Shown here piece by piece: positions 36,939 to 52,177 of a stretch of 64,000 bases of DNA. Position 1 is the stretch's first letter. Each line of letters starts with the position of its first letter. Both the position numbers and the translations under genes were made by a program. This DNA comes from Anaeramoeba flamelloides (lineage: Eukaryota > Metamonada > Anaeramoebidae), in NCBI GenBank assembly GCA_027625915.1, contig JANTQA010000063.1:3286001-3350000 (forward strand). Direction: 5' to 3'. The notes below the pieces were generated by a model that had not been told where the DNA came from, did no database searches, and worked only from the letters and a program-made list of their open reading frames with translations.

Positions 36939-37700
36939 TTAGTGAATTAATTTTATTGAAGATAAAGCTTCAAAATCTGTTTTTGGGATTTTAAAAACCC
37001 GAAAAGCGATTAATAAAAAAGGTGTAATTTCAAGAAACAAAAAGTATAATATGAGGACAAGATAGCTAATGGACTTTTCAAACAAATTATACTTCTTAAT
37101 GATTGTTAAAAAGGGAAACCGTAGAGCATACAAAACTGTGCATAAGATCAAAACCAAAAGAACTTCCCTAACAGAGATCTTCAAAGGATCTGGATCGCTA
37201 TTTTTGATTCTGAATGCAAAAATGATCATGAAGATTGCTGCCAATAAATAGGAGCTTGTTTCGACATACAGTAGTGCCCCTCTTGCAAAGGCAAACACCA
37301 AGGTTGACACAAGAACTGAAGCAATGAAGACAGAGCAAAAAAGAATGATGTCTAAGCGCGTGAACCAACGTTCGCGTAAAAAGGAATGCAATTCATCCTG
37401 AAACTTTAGGATGTGGAACATGACAGTGAAAAACGCAGGAACCAAGAAATAAAAGGCAAAAACACCCATTAGTTGAACCAATGTATCCTTTTCGTTGATG
37501 CTTCCACTTGGGTAAAGCAGTGAGAACTCGACAATCCGAAAGGCAACTCCTGGAAGAAGAAATAAATAAAAGATGTGGTGGTGCGTAACTTTGTGATATT
37601 TTTCACGAAGCAAAACCAAACGAACAATTGCAATAAGCCCTAAAATGCCATATAAAGCCATTAAGACAATCAGCAATGGTGAGTATTTTGTGTCAGTCAT
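36939..37700 (-). CDS. Seven-transmembrane protein, possibly TOM1/THH1/GPR137-like
   Basis: A single exon from ATG at 37700, 253 residues. Seven hydrophobic segments lie at about residues 8-30, 41-63, 73-95, 115-140, 147-165, 178-200 and 208-236. Basic loops lie between (REKYHKVTHHH, RERWFTR, RIKNSDPDP), and a short cytosolic tail ends SSIKLIH. The FYLFLLPGVAFRIVEFSLLY segment after a His-rich loop, and the overall size and spacing, resemble the plant THH1/TOM1/TOM3 and animal GPR137 group of seven-TM proteins. This is a weak family call from fold and spacing only. The ATG has an A-rich context (CTTCAAATG on the minus strand). GC content is clearly higher than in the flanks, which supports coding. 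Function not assigned. Confidence 0.75.
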   Translation of the reverse strand: MTDTKYSPLLIVLMALYGILGLIAIVRLVLLREKYHKVTHHHIFYLFLLPGVAFRIVEFSLLYPSGSINEKDTLVQLMGVFAFYFLVPAFFTVMFHILKFQDELHSFLRERWFTRLDIILFCSVFIASVLVSTLVFAFARGALLYVETSSYLLAAIFMIIFAFRIKNSDPDPLKISVREVLLVLILCTVLYALRFPFLTIIKKYNLFEKSISYLVLILYFLFLEITPFLLIAFRVFKIPKTDFEALSSIKLIH

Positions 37701-38557
37701 TTGAAGTGTTGTAAGGCTTGTTGAACGTTTGCAAAATTTATTAATTTGTTGTTAATTGAAGGAAAATTTGTTTGAAATTTTTGGCGAGCTTGGAAAAAAA
37801 TGGCAAAATAGATCTTTTTCTTCACAACATTAAAAAAGACACAATTCAATTCATGTTTTTTCATTCAAAACATTTTTGTTTTTGAAAAAATTTTCAAATT
37901 TTGAATGGACTTGAAAAAGGTTAAAATCCCTAAACTTTCAATTTAACAGTTTTACAACCAAAATTATTTAAAAATTTGCTAGCGCATACACTTTTATAAC
38001 TTACTGCATTCCCAAAAATAGTTTCAGGTTTTTGATGGTCAATAAAATTATTGTATCTTTGTTTAAAAAATTTCAAAATATATTTGGAAAAGGTTATCAT
38101 TTTTTAAATCATTATTGTTTTTCACTCTTTTGGTGGCTTTGAAAAACTTTAAACGTGTATTGAGGAAATTTGAGATTAGAAAGAATATCAGAAAGTGAAA
38201 TCTTGAAAAAAAAAAAAAAGGGTTAATAGTTTGAGAAAATCTTGAAACACTTTTGTGTTGTGTTTATTTTGTAGTGAAATTAGAATTTTTCTTTTTAAGG
38301 TTGATTATTTTTCAAAGTCATCAATTGGTAAGGAATTTTTTTTAACATTTGCCTTCCTTTTGAATTTAGTTTCTGGTTAAAAACCCAAACATTGAAAGAA
38401 GAAATATCAAAAGAATTTAGCAATTTTGTTAAATCATTATAATACTTTTAAACTCCTAATAAGATCCAAAAATATTTTTATTGTAGTTTCTTTTATATAA
38501 ACCATAAAGGTTTTTATATAATCAATTATAAATGATGTTGTGAAGAAATTTTAATAA
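37701..38557. other. Upstream region of the seven-TM gene
   Basis: AT-rich; presumably holds the promoter. No specific element recognised. Confidence 0.4.
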
Positions 38558-39016
38558 TTGTTGAGAGAAAAATGTTGGACATAGAAAAATGGTTGGACAC
38601 CATTTTTAATTGGGAACATTACTGAAATTGAAAATCAAATCCTATTGATAACTAGGTGAATTTTATATAAATCCAGGTTTGAGTGTGTTAAAAGTTCATT
38701 AATCTGTGGTGTGTGTAGAATACTCATTTGAATGGTTAATAACTAAAAGTAGATCATGCTTTTTTAACAAAAATCCTAGTTTTAGTAAAGTTTACTATTA
38801 ATTCTGAAAATTGTAATTTTTAAACTTGCTTTAGATTATAAGAGATAAGTTTTTGAAAAAGTAGAATTACATTAATCGTTATTCTAATAAGTAGATTATT
38901 GTTATTTTCTTTAGTTATTTCACAAACAATTGAAATTAATAATCATTTTCTTTAATGTTCCCAATTAAAATTGCGGTCCAACTATTTTTCTCAGTCAAAC
39001 ATTTTTCTCTCAACAG
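38558..39016. mobile_element. 459-bp TIR element, copy 1
   Basis: The left end TTGTTGAGAGAAAAATGTTG and the right end (reverse complement) CTGTTGAGAGAAAAATGTTT form TIRs of about 60 bp, extending through GTTGGAC and AATTGGGAACATTA. A second copy at 53906-54364 has the same orientation, the same length and well over 80% identity by eye (for example AACTAAAAGTAGATCATGCT against AACTAAAAGTAAATCATGCT). No coding frame. The target-site duplication is not clear. Confidence 0.8.
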
Positions 39017-40649
39017 GAAGATTCTTTCTTGAATTATAGGTCTAATTTTATTAAGTATAATTTCATTTTCATAGTTAAATAGTTATCAAAAAAAAAACCT
39101 CAACAGAGTATATAAATTCGTGTTTCAATATAAAAGTTGAACTTTTTTTTCTTCTTGTTAGTATATAAAATCTAAATAACTTTTCAAAAATATATAAAAG
39201 TACAAATCATTCTTTTTTTTTGTGGGTGACTCATTGATATCACAAGTTCATTTAAATTTTAAATTAGGAATGCAATTAGTTGAAATTTTTTCTAATCTTT
39301 CCTGTTTTATTGAAATTTTAAGTTTTTTTTGATGATATAATTGTCTTATAAATTTACTCTTTATTTTGTGATAAAAATTTTCCTTTAGATCCTAAATTTT
39401 TAGAATTTCTTTTTGAATAATTGAACTTTGCGAAACAAAAACCATATTAACTTCTGGTTTATTGGCTGTTTCTTTGATCAATTAATGTGTAGGTCTTCTT
39501 TAACAAAATAACTACTGCTTTTATTTTGAAGCGAAGTTTAAAAAAAAGCTTGAAAGGTGATTTTAACAAATAGGTAGTTTCCTAATATTCTTAGACCTAT
39601 CAAATGTAATCTTTTGTTTTGTTTTTAATGTAGACAAACAAGCTTTAAGGATTTTCTTCTACCAAATAAAAATATTATTGTAACAGCAAAAACATCTGCA
39701 TTAACAAATATCGTCTGAAACAAAAAAATTATATTGTTGAACAGTTTTTGTATAAAAACTGAACACTTTATTCAAGTTGTTATAACGTGAGTGTTAACAA
39801 GTTATCGAAAACTCAATTTTTTAATAAACATAAGATATTTTTTTTTCAAAAAACTTTTCCTGAGAATTAGTAATTAAATTCAAAAAATCTAATCTTTTTC
39901 TTTTTATTGTCAACTACTTTGTTCAAAAATATAGATTACGTAAATTTGCTTCACTGGCTACCAACTGTGGGTCTTCAAAACCCGAAAATATAAAGAGAAA
40001 TATCAGGGTATTTGAATTATAAATGGGATAATTTTGGCTAGATTAACAATTTGCTTTTTCAAACAAAGTCATAAATTTCACCTAGCTCATTGAAAACTCT
40101 ATTTTAAAAAAAAATGAAAAAGGAAGTTAAAATTTTAACCGATTTATGATTCAAATTCCAGTATTTTATAAAAGTTTTTCAAAATTTTTTTTGTGACAAA
40201 ATCAATAAACAAAAGAAAAATTTTCCACCACCAAATGTTTTGTGTAGCCCGTTTTTTAACATGATTTTTCGAAAGTGAAAAATGTGAGAAATTGTTTTTT
40301 TTTTTATTTGAAAATTCAAAGTAAAAATAATCATAACATTTTTGTTTTTTAAAAATAGATGAACAAAACAAAACAGAAAATGATATAGCATTTTCGATTT
40401 CCAAATTTAAAAAAAATCTTCTGAATTTTGCAAAAAAAACATACAAATCGAAAAAAAATTAAATCTTTAATACCATATTAACCTCTGTTGACATAAACCG
40501 AAAGTAGAAGCTGAGACAAGAGAATTTTTGAAAAAAAGAAACCTATATTTATTTTTTATTTTTTTCCTTTATTTTTTTTTTCTTAAAAACAACCAAATAG
40601 AACTTTTGTAAAAACTTTAAACAACCTGATTCAGAACAACTCTTTCACA
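39017..40649. other. Intergenic region upstream of the RasGEF gene
   Basis: No gene recognised. The minus frame at 40144-40446 is Phe/Lys-rich and overlaps a T-rich 5' flank. The RasGEF promoter should lie at the right end. Confidence 0.4.
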
Positions 40650-43600
40650 ATGAGCGGTTTAAGTGATTTACTTGATGAACAACTTGCAAGATTAACGAAA
40701 AGGACTAATTTTGGCAATAACCCAAAAAAAGAAAACAAACCAACAAAACAACGATCCTATTTGGATGTTTTGGAGGAATTCAAATCCCCAAAAACCAATA
40801 ACACAAGCACATTGACAAAATCGCAAAATAGTTTCAACATAGATTCCTTTATAAGTCAAACACTAAACAGAAGTAATAACACAAACACAAACACAAACAC
40901 AAACACAAACACAAAAATAAACCCAAACACAAACACAAACACAAACACAAAATTTGATATTGATGAAATTTTAAAAAGAACACTAAATAAAAACACAACC
41001 ACAAACACAACCACAAACCCAAACACAAACACAAACCCAAACTTTGAAATTGATGAAATTATCAAGAGCAATAAAAACAAAATCATAAATTTGTCTCCAA
41101 ACACAAACCCAAACACAAACACAACAAACGAAAAGAAAATAAATAACAATGTCAACAATAATGTAAATTCTGTGAAAAAAATAAAAAAATCATTATCGAA
41201 ATTAAAAATCTCTTTAAAAACCAAAGAGCAAACAAAGGCACCAATTTCCATTTTTACGATCTCGAAACAAAAGCAGAGATACAACACGAGAAAAAGGTTT
41301 GAAAACAAACAAGCTTGCCACCAAAACCAAAGCAACTATTCGAACATTACCATAAACGATTTGTTTAAAAAGCCCACGAAGACGTTGCGTGATAATCTGA
41401 ATGAGCACCATTATTTTCAAAACAATGGAACCGAGATTGCCTTGCAGTACCAAAAGAAAGGAATCCCAAGCCTCTCCAAGGGCAGCAAGGAAAGTATAGT
41501 ATATCATTTTTTAACAAATGAGAGTCTCGATTTGGAGATGTTTTCAGTCTTTTTATTAATTTATGAGAACTTTATGAGCAAGTATGAATTGTTTGGATAC
41601 CTAATCAAATATTTTGATTTTGAACTTGAAAAGTCGAATCATAATTACTTGTTTAAAAAAATTAAAAAGCCGATCATTCAAGATCGTATTTTAAAGTTAC
41701 TTCAGATATGGACCCGGCACCAAGTAATAGATTTCAGTGGGGACTCGACTTGGATCCAAGACACTGTGCACCCCTTCCTCGAGAGCCGTATCGGCGCGAT
41801 CAATTTGGGCGTCTCGAGGAAACTGAAGATCTGCATCGAAAGGCAAGTGAAGTCGCGGACCCTGAGGGATCTCTATGTCTCGTATGGCAACCTGTTTGAA
41901 AAGAATAAGCACAGCAGGAACAACTCCTACCAAGGGAAAATCAAATTCCAAAACCTGTCCTCGCAAGTAATAGCTGCCCAGATGACATTGCATGCCCTGC
42001 AGCAATTTTCTGAGCTGGATTTAAAGGAATTTAATAAGGATCGGAATTGGGACGACGAGCAAAATTTAAAAAGCAACCTTCCAAAATTATTCAATTATTT
42101 GAATTACTTGCAACGGACAACTGGCTGGATCTGCACAACAATTCTGTCCGAGTCGAAAGTTTCAAATAGGGTTTCGAGAATTACGAAGTGGCTAGATGTC
42201 TCGCAAATTTTAATGAAATTAAATAATTACCAGCATTTGTTTTGCATCATGTCTGCGCTGCAAAGCTTGCCCGTCACCCGGCTAGATACGACGTGGGCCA
42301 GCGTGCCAAACAATTCCAAAAGGGTGCTCGACAAATTGCGTACGATTACCAATAAGAAAAACAACTTCCGAAAGTATCGATCGCTTTTGAAAAACAGCAA
42401 ACTGCCAGTCATCCCCTTAATTGACCTGATGCTCTACGACATTTCGCTGATCGACTACCAAGAGAAAAGTTATTTCGGCAACAGCCAAGCAGTGCTCAAC
42501 ATCAACAAGTTTCTCAAAATTGGCAAGATCATCAAGAATATTAAAAATTTCCAACAGTCTGTGTACTTCGACATATCGCCAATCAAACAATTACAGAAAT
42601 TTTTAATTGGGGTGCAGCCATGGTCCAACGAGAAGCTATTAAAGCGCTCAAAAAAAAATGAAAAAAACACTCTGATGAAATTTATTCATCTATTATTTGA
42701 AAAAAATGAAAATGTAAACAACCAACAGACCATGTCTAATCAAAATATGATCTATGGCAATAACAAAACCAACAAGAAAAACCACAATTTTGATGAAAAT
42801 GCAATTAAACAGTCAAACTGCCTCAACGGGGATCTCAGGAAAAGAATTGTGGATCATAAACAGATCATGATCGATGAAATTAGTGAAGAAGAAGATTTCT
42901 TGAAAAAATTTTCAGAAATTGACGAGCGGTTTGCCATAATTGAAAGGAACGAGATCACCGAGACGCAAAATAAAAATATAACAAATACCAACATTAACGT
43001 CATTGGCGGCACACTGGAATGGCTGGTTGAATACCTCTGCTCAGAAAGGGGCTCCAATCCGTTATATTTGAACACCTTTTTGCTGACGTATCAGACATTC
43101 ACCACGGGGTCCGAATTGCTCTTGCTATTAAAAGAGAGGTTTTTAATGAAGCCGCCGCATAATTTGGAGGGCAAGCCGCTGAGGCTCTTCAAAGATAAAA
43201 TCATCAACACGGTGAAGTTTAAAGTGTTTAATGTCCTGAATCAGTGGATGAGGACCCATTCGACGGACTTTGGGCCCAACACGGGGCTCGACGAAGAATT
43301 GCTGGCATTCATCGAGCAAGACATCTTGAATGACCCATTCATGAACAAATCAGGCCTCGTGCTGAAGGGGGTCCTTAATAAGCTGAAAAACAACAATTAC
43401 GTTTTCGCTTCGAACGCTCGGAAATATGGTAAAATGGGCTCCTTCAATAAAAGCACAAACAACTTAAATAAGAACTTTCCAAAGCCAATCATACCAAGGC
43501 TATTATCCAATGACCAGGAACTCACATTTACGGACATCAACGAAAAGGAATTCATGAGGCAGCTCACCTTAATGGAATTCGACCTGTACCAGAAAATTAA

Positions 43601-44279
43601 GCCCAGGGAGTTTCTGAACCAGGCTTGGACGAGAAAAAACAAAGAGGAACTCGCGCCCAATATTACCAAGTTTACACAGTCCTTTAACCTGTTCTCAAAC
43701 TGGATGGCGAACGAAATATTGTCGCATGATAAACTCAAAAACAGAGTGAACTGCCTTGGCAAGTTTATCAAAATCGGCTATCATTTGAAAAAAATCGGCA
43801 ACTTTAATTCCGTGCAAGAAATAATCGCTGGGCTAAGCAGCTCAGGGGTTTTCAGATTAAAGCAGACTTGGAACGCGTTGCCAAATAAATTGCAAAACAT
43901 TTGGGTCGATCTCAACGAACTAATGAGAGGCGCAACCAATTACAAAATAATTCGACAGATCCTATCGACAATAGACCCTCCAGCTTTGCCCTATATCGGC
44001 ATGTTTCTAACAGACTTGGTTTTCATCGACGACGGTAACGCAAATAACTTGAAATCAGTTGCATCCAAAAACAATTTTAATACGAACTTTATCAATTTTG
44101 AAAAAAGACAAAAAACAGCAAGAATAATTTCAACAATACAACAATTCCAAAACATACCCTTCAATTTTCAAAGAATTGAAGTTATTCAAAATTTTATTTC
44201 TAGGAACATAAATGTTACCTATGACACGAAAAAACTTTACCAAAGAAGTTTGGTCGTTGAACCTAGAATGAAAAAATAA
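40650..44279 (+). CDS. Ras guanine nucleotide exchange factor with two REM+CDC25 modules
   Basis: A single exon, 1209 residues, from ATG at 40650 (context CACAATG). RasGEFs load GTP onto Ras-family GTPases at membranes. Residues 1-250 are low complexity with Thr-Asn repeats. Module 1 has a REM domain (about 276-385, FSVFLLIYENFMS) and a CDC25 domain (about 437-665) with IMSALQSLPVTRLDTTWASV and LPVIPLIDLMLYDISLID. Module 2 has REM (about 783-895, TFLLTYQTFTTG) and CDC25 (about 966-1195) with LTLMEFDLYQKIKPREFLNQ, IIAGLSSSGVFRLKQTWNAL and PALPYIGMFLTDLVFIDDG. Module 2 keeps the canonical family motifs closely; module 1 has drifted (for example DLMLYDISLID where LYLTDLTFIEE is usual) and may be regulatory or inactive. 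Most RasGEFs have one catalytic module. The downstream 3' flank is a hexanucleotide repeat. Domain calls are firm; targets are unknown. Confidence 0.93.
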   Translation: MSGLSDLLDEQLARLTKRTNFGNNPKKENKPTKQRSYLDVLEEFKSPKTNNTSTLTKSQNSFNIDSFISQTLNRSNNTNTNTNTNTNTKINPNTNTNTNTKFDIDEILKRTLNKNTTTNTTTNPNTNTNPNFEIDEIIKSNKNKIINLSPNTNPNTNTTNEKKINNNVNNNVNSVKKIKKSLSKLKISLKTKEQTKAPISIFTISKQKQRYNTRKRFENKQACHQNQSNYSNITINDLFKKPTKTLRDNLNEHHYFQNNGTEIALQYQKKGIPSLSKGSKESIVYHFLTNESLDLEMFSVFLLIYENFMSKYELFGYLIKYFDFELEKSNHNYLFKKIKKPIIQDRILKLLQIWTRHQVIDFSGDSTWIQDTVHPFLESRIGAINLGVSRKLKICIERQVKSRTLRDLYVSYGNLFEKNKHSRNNSYQGKIKFQNLSSQVIAAQMTLHALQQFSELDLKEFNKDRNWDDEQNLKSNLPKLFNYLNYLQRTTGWICTTILSESKVSNRVSRITKWLDVSQILMKLNNYQHLFCIMSALQSLPVTRLDTTWASVPNNSKRVLDKLRTITNKKNNFRKYRSLLKNSKLPVIPLIDLMLYDISLIDYQEKSYFGNSQAVLNINKFLKIGKIIKNIKNFQQSVYFDISPIKQLQKFLIGVQPWSNEKLLKRSKKNEKNTLMKFIHLLFEKNENVNNQQTMSNQNMIYGNNKTNKKNHNFDENAIKQSNCLNGDLRKRIVDHKQIMIDEISEEEDFLKKFSEIDERFAIIERNEITETQNKNITNTNINVIGGTLEWLVEYLCSERGSNPLYLNTFLLTYQTFTTGSELLLLLKERFLMKPPHNLEGKPLRLFKDKIINTVKFKVFNVLNQWMRTHSTDFGPNTGLDEELLAFIEQDILNDPFMNKSGLVLKGVLNKLKNNNYVFASNARKYGKMGSFNKSTNNLNKNFPKPIIPRLLSNDQELTFTDINEKEFMRQLTLMEFDLYQKIKPREFLNQAWTRKNKEELAPNITKFTQSFNLFSNWMANEILSHDKLKNRVNCLGKFIKIGYHLKKIGNFNSVQEIIAGLSSSGVFRLKQTWNALPNKLQNIWVDLNELMRGATNYKIIRQILSTIDPPALPYIGMFLTDLVFIDDGNANNLKSVASKNNFNTNFINFEKRQKTARIISTIQQFQNIPFNFQRIEVIQNFISRNINVTYDTKKLYQRSLVVEPRMKK

Positions 44280-44307
44280 TAATAGAAATGAAATGAATTC
44301 TTTTTAT

Positions 44308-44466
44308 GTTTATTTAATTCTGCTTCTGCTTCTGCCTTTGTCTTTGCTTTTGCTTTCGCTTTTGCTTTCGCTTATGCTTATGTTTTTGCCTTTGCTTTTG
44401 CTTTTGCTTCTGCTTATGCCTTTGCTTCTGCTTTTGCTTTTGCTTATGCTTCTGCTTATGCGTTCC
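44308..44466. repeat. Hexanucleotide repeat tract after the RasGEF stop codon
   Basis: Degenerate tandem repeats of CTTTTG/CTTCTG/CTTATG begin about 30 bases after the stop codon and run for about 150 bp. They read as poly-Leu in one frame, which produces a spurious open frame at 44293-44502. Confidence 0.75.
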
Positions 44467-47400
44467 TTTTCCATATATTTTTTTTCCATATTTCGTTTTT
44501 GATTCTCTTTTCTTATTTTTTATTGTTCTTTTTTAAGTTTTTTTACTTATTATTTTTTGAATAATTTTTTTTAATAATAACAATAATTTTTCTTTATTTT
44601 TTTAAATTCTTTTTTCGTCTTTTACCTTTTTTTTTGCTATTTCAATTTTTCATTTTCTTTTGAAGTCTATTTTTCATTTTATTTAAACAAAAATGAAATT
44701 ATCAAAAAATAATTTTTTTTTATTTTTAATGGTATTTTTTTTTTTTTTTTGATGATATATTATATTTTTTTTACCCTAAGACACTTGAAAAATAACTAAT
44801 TTTTGAGAAGTGATACCAAATATAAAATAAACTATTTTTCAAAAATTTTGACTCACTTTAAAATGTTAATGGAAGTTGTTTTGTGGGTTTATACAATAGT
44901 TTATCAAAAAAATATTTTCAAATTTTTCGATTAGAATCATTTTTTCTAATTTCTTTTTCTTTTTTCTTCTAATTTTTGTTTTTCTTTTGTTTTTCTTTTG
45001 TTTTTATTTCTTTTTAATTTTTCGATTGTTTTTTTTTTTAAAAAAGATCAAGTGGAAAAAAAAAAAGATCTTGGAAAAGATAAATAATCATCAAGAAAAT
45101 TTCAATATTTTAATGTCTTTTATAATGAATTTAATTATTAGTAAAAAATCTTTTTGTTAAGTTTTTTTCAGAGAAAGCTCAGTAATAAAAAATCGGTAAT
45201 GCCCATTTCAAAAATATGTTACTCACCTTTTTTCAATTTTTGATTTTATTCTTTTGAGTCTTTAATATATCAGGTTTTTATAGATTTAGAATGATTTAAA
45301 AGCGAAATTACAAAACAAATTGAATTATGAGTTGTTCTTGAATTCGAAATGATTTATTTATTTTTTTCAATTTATTATTTCAAAAGAGTCCGATTTTTGA
45401 AATGATGTTTAGTGTGATTTGGTAGGAATGATTTTTTAATAATATTATTTATAATTAGACTTTTTGCAGTAATTATATTTTTTTATATCCAATTTGGTGC
45501 TATTTTTATATTTTAGAATCTGGTGATTCTATTTGGAGAATAAAATATTCTCTTTTTTTCCCATTTTCCCCAAATAATGTTTTAAAGTACCCTCAAAAAA
45601 CACTAAAATTAAATTTTAGCTTGAAAATTAAAACGAAAGAAAAGAAATAAATTATATTTGATTTTTTTTTAAAAAAAATCATTTATAGCAAGAAAATTGT
45701 TTTTTTCCATGTTTTGTGTTCTACGATATACAGAAAAAAATCACCTATTAGTGTTTTTTAAGTATCTTGTTTGGGGTTAATTCTTTCGAATTCCTGTTCT
45801 TTATCTGACCTTTTTTTAGAATATGATTCTAGGTAACAATTTCTTTCTCTATTTTTTTTAAATAATTTTTTTCGAGTATGATACAATTCTGTATTTCTTC
45901 TGAATTAATTTTTTTACTTAATTTTCTTGTTATTATTTTCATTAAGTTAAAAAAAGAAAAGCAAGACAAAACAAATCAAAATCAAAAAACATAATGTAAA
46001 TATTGACTGATTGTTTTTTTTTATAAAGGAAACTTCGTATTTTTTATTTTCGAAAAAATAAGTAAAAAGTATTTTTAAACTTATAAGAGGTTGACCTAAT
46101 CATTTTATTTAATTAAAGCAAGTTCCACTTTTAAGAGATAAAATTTCAACAAAATTCAAGATACAAATAAATTTCAAATTAAGGTATATTTTTTGGAATT
46201 TTTTTTACATAAATTATTTTATTAGAATCCTAATTTTGTACCTTAATTTGTGATTTTTTTGTTCTTTAAACCCAGTTGAAAGTTTGTTTCTTAAAAGTTG
46301 AAATGACTATAAAAATAAATCTTTTCAAGTCATTAATTCACAAGAATATTAACAGATTTTAGTAAAATTTAAATAAAATTTAAGAACAAATTAACCTCTT
46401 TGAGTCTGCAAATTACTTCCAGGCAAAGAAATATATCCATATAAAACTTTTAAAATCCATTTCAATTCGAAAAAAATAATTTAATTTGAATTATTCTCAA
46501 AGTATTAAAAGATAGAAAATTTATAAATAATTAAATTAGAAAGAAAATTTTATTTTTAAAAATTGTTAATTTACAGATAATAAGACAATAACTTATAACA
46601 AAAATTTCAACAGTTGAAAGATTTTTTTCGTTCTTGTGATTTTATAATTGTTCAATAAGAAATTTAGTAAAAAAAAAAAATTTTTTTCAAAAGTTTTTCT
46701 AAAAATCAAAAACTTCTTATTTTCAATGATTTAAACACACAATAATTTAGAATTTTTTTTTTGGTTCCCTTTACACTCCAACAGTTACCACAAATACTTT
46801 AATAAATAATTTATTAATTACAAAAGATATATATCATCATAGAGAAAAATATTTTGTTTGTTGATTAAAATTCAATGATAATGTATAGATTTGATTTAAA
46901 ATAATTTTAAAATAAATAGTAATATATATCAAGAGATAATATAAAAAAAATAATATTTTTTTATTGAAAAATTTGTAAATTTTTTCAACAAGACTTTTTT
47001 TCAAATTTAAATGATTTGGATAATATTTCAGGCCAGATTAATAATTTAATAGATTTTCTTTAATATTTATGTTTTTTTGAGTTTTTAACTTTTTAAAATC
47101 TAGATATGAAATTAACAATTTTATTAAATAATAGAACATAGATCAAAAATTATTTTCCAATATCTATATTAATTTAGATAGAAAAATTCAAATTACAAAG
47201 ATATTATTCAAATTTTTACTAAGTACAAAATTCAAAAAATTATTTTCTGGTTTAATAGATTATTTTATTATCTTTTAATAATATTTAAAAGCCAATTTTA
47301 TTTTTTTTTAAAGAATATTGTGAATAATTTTATCTATTAAAAAAGTTTTTTAATGATTTAATTCCAATGTAATAAATGATATTATTTTACATTTTTTTTT

Positions 47401-49002
47401 TGTTTTTTTCAAAATATTTTCCTTTTTTTTTAAAATTGGGGTTTAGGATCATTATTTATATTAAACTGTTAAATTTGAAATCAAGAAATGAATTTGATTT
47501 TATTCTCTTGATTGTATTTTTTTAAAATTTTATTTAAAAAAAAATGAAAATTTCTCAGTAATAGATTTATTTATTTATTTATTTTATTATAAAATTAACA
47601 ACATTGTTTGATAATTATTATTAATAAAAAAATGTATTACACTTTGAACTACTAATATTATAATACAATTTCTTATTTTAAAAAATAAAATTAAAATCAA
47701 AATATTAAAAAAAAAAATGCAAAAATTAATAATAATTATTTGTTTTTTCCAATTTAAAAAAAAAATATATAATAACATAAGTACTTTATCTTTGCACTAT
47801 TTTAAGTTTTTATTGCAATATAAATCTGGATTAAAGACAAATAAGAAAATAAATATATTGGCACACCAATCTCATTTTAAATCTTTTATTTTAAATTTGA
47901 TGAAATTTAGGTAAATCTGGGGTACTAAGGGATACCTATAAACTCTTTTTTCAAACAAAAGGGCACACTTCTCAAATCATCAAAATGACATTGAATTTGA
48001 TTGTTAATAAGATAATTACTTATTGGTGATTTTATATTTTAATTATTCATTTTTTATATATTTTTTTTATTTCTATTTTTGTATTTTGAACAGTTGGAAA
48101 ATAGAAAAAAACAAGATAAGAAGAAACCAATTTGGAAATAATCTGACAGTGTATAAATGGAAATAGTTTAAATTCGATTTCGAATGATCTAGACAGAGGA
48201 ATTAAGAAAGACCATCAATGGGTTGATGTATGAGACAAAGAAAAAGGAGAAATAAAGAAAAAACAATTTCAACAAAATACAGATAAATTGCTACTTCATA
48301 TTTTAAAAATAAGACTTTAAAGAACAAAAGTTTGAAGGGTTAAGAATTATCAATAAAATGTCCAGAACTTTTTCTCAATTTACCCTTCTCAAAGGTTTTT
48401 AATTGATTATACATTTTTTTCTTTACAATTTACAAAACAAGATTTCCCATTTCAAATAAAAGGGCACACCAATTTTTAAAATATTTAATTATAATTTTTA
48501 TTGTTTTGTTTTAATGAGTTTTAAAAGATCCAGTTGAGTGTTTTTTTTTATGTTTTAAAGCGTTTCTTAGATTTTAGTATGATACTACAATTAATTTGAT
48601 TCAATTATGAATAATTCTTGAAATTTTTTATGCCCTTTATCAGAAAAAGATTATATATATATATATATATATATATAATCCTCACATTTAACACTTTTAT
48701 CAAAAAATTTCACTTGAGAGAATTCATAAAAAGGTAATAACAATTGTTCAAAAAAAATTATTAAAGAAATTTTAGTATGTTTATCTTTAAACTGAAGAAA
48801 GAATTCATATATTAGATTGCATTATTTAAATTTCAGGATATTTCTTTGATTTAACCATATACTTTTTACGAAAAAAAAAAAAAAAAAACCAAAAGAAAAA
48901 ATCAAAAAAAGTGGGGATTTAAGAAAGAAAATAGGATTTTTTGTTATTCAATAAATTGAAATTTTTGGAAAGATCAAAAAGCACTTTTAAAAAAAATGTT
49001 TT
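44467..49002. other. Long intergenic region
   Basis: About 4.5 kb of A/T-rich DNA with no supported gene. Sequence at 46160-46270 is a weak relative of 22220-22350. A (TA)n tract lies at about 48653-48676. The motif AAAGGGCACAC occurs at about 47960 and again at about 48460. Confidence 0.45.
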
Positions 49003-51906
<2,904 letters not shown>

Positions 51907-52177
51907 GTACAATTGTGTTTATTATTATGAAGAGATCAGCAATTTGGTGATCTGTTATTTGAAAAAGAGGTTTGTTTTTTTGATTCTAAAAAAACAATAA
52001 TTGAAAAGCTGTTAGAAAAATAACAAAGTTATTGAAAAGTAAAAGGAAAAACAAAAACAAAAAACAGTAGTCTGTTTTAAGAAATAAAATAAAATTAAAA
52101 AAAAACAAGAAGATTAAAAAATGATAAAGTCATTTTTGAAAATAAAGATTAACAAATAAATTTTTTAAAGGTTTTAA

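Noticed and set aside
44293-44502. Leu-rich 69-codon frame after the RasGEF gene
   Set aside because: It is a hexanucleotide repeat in the 3' flank with no start context or domain.
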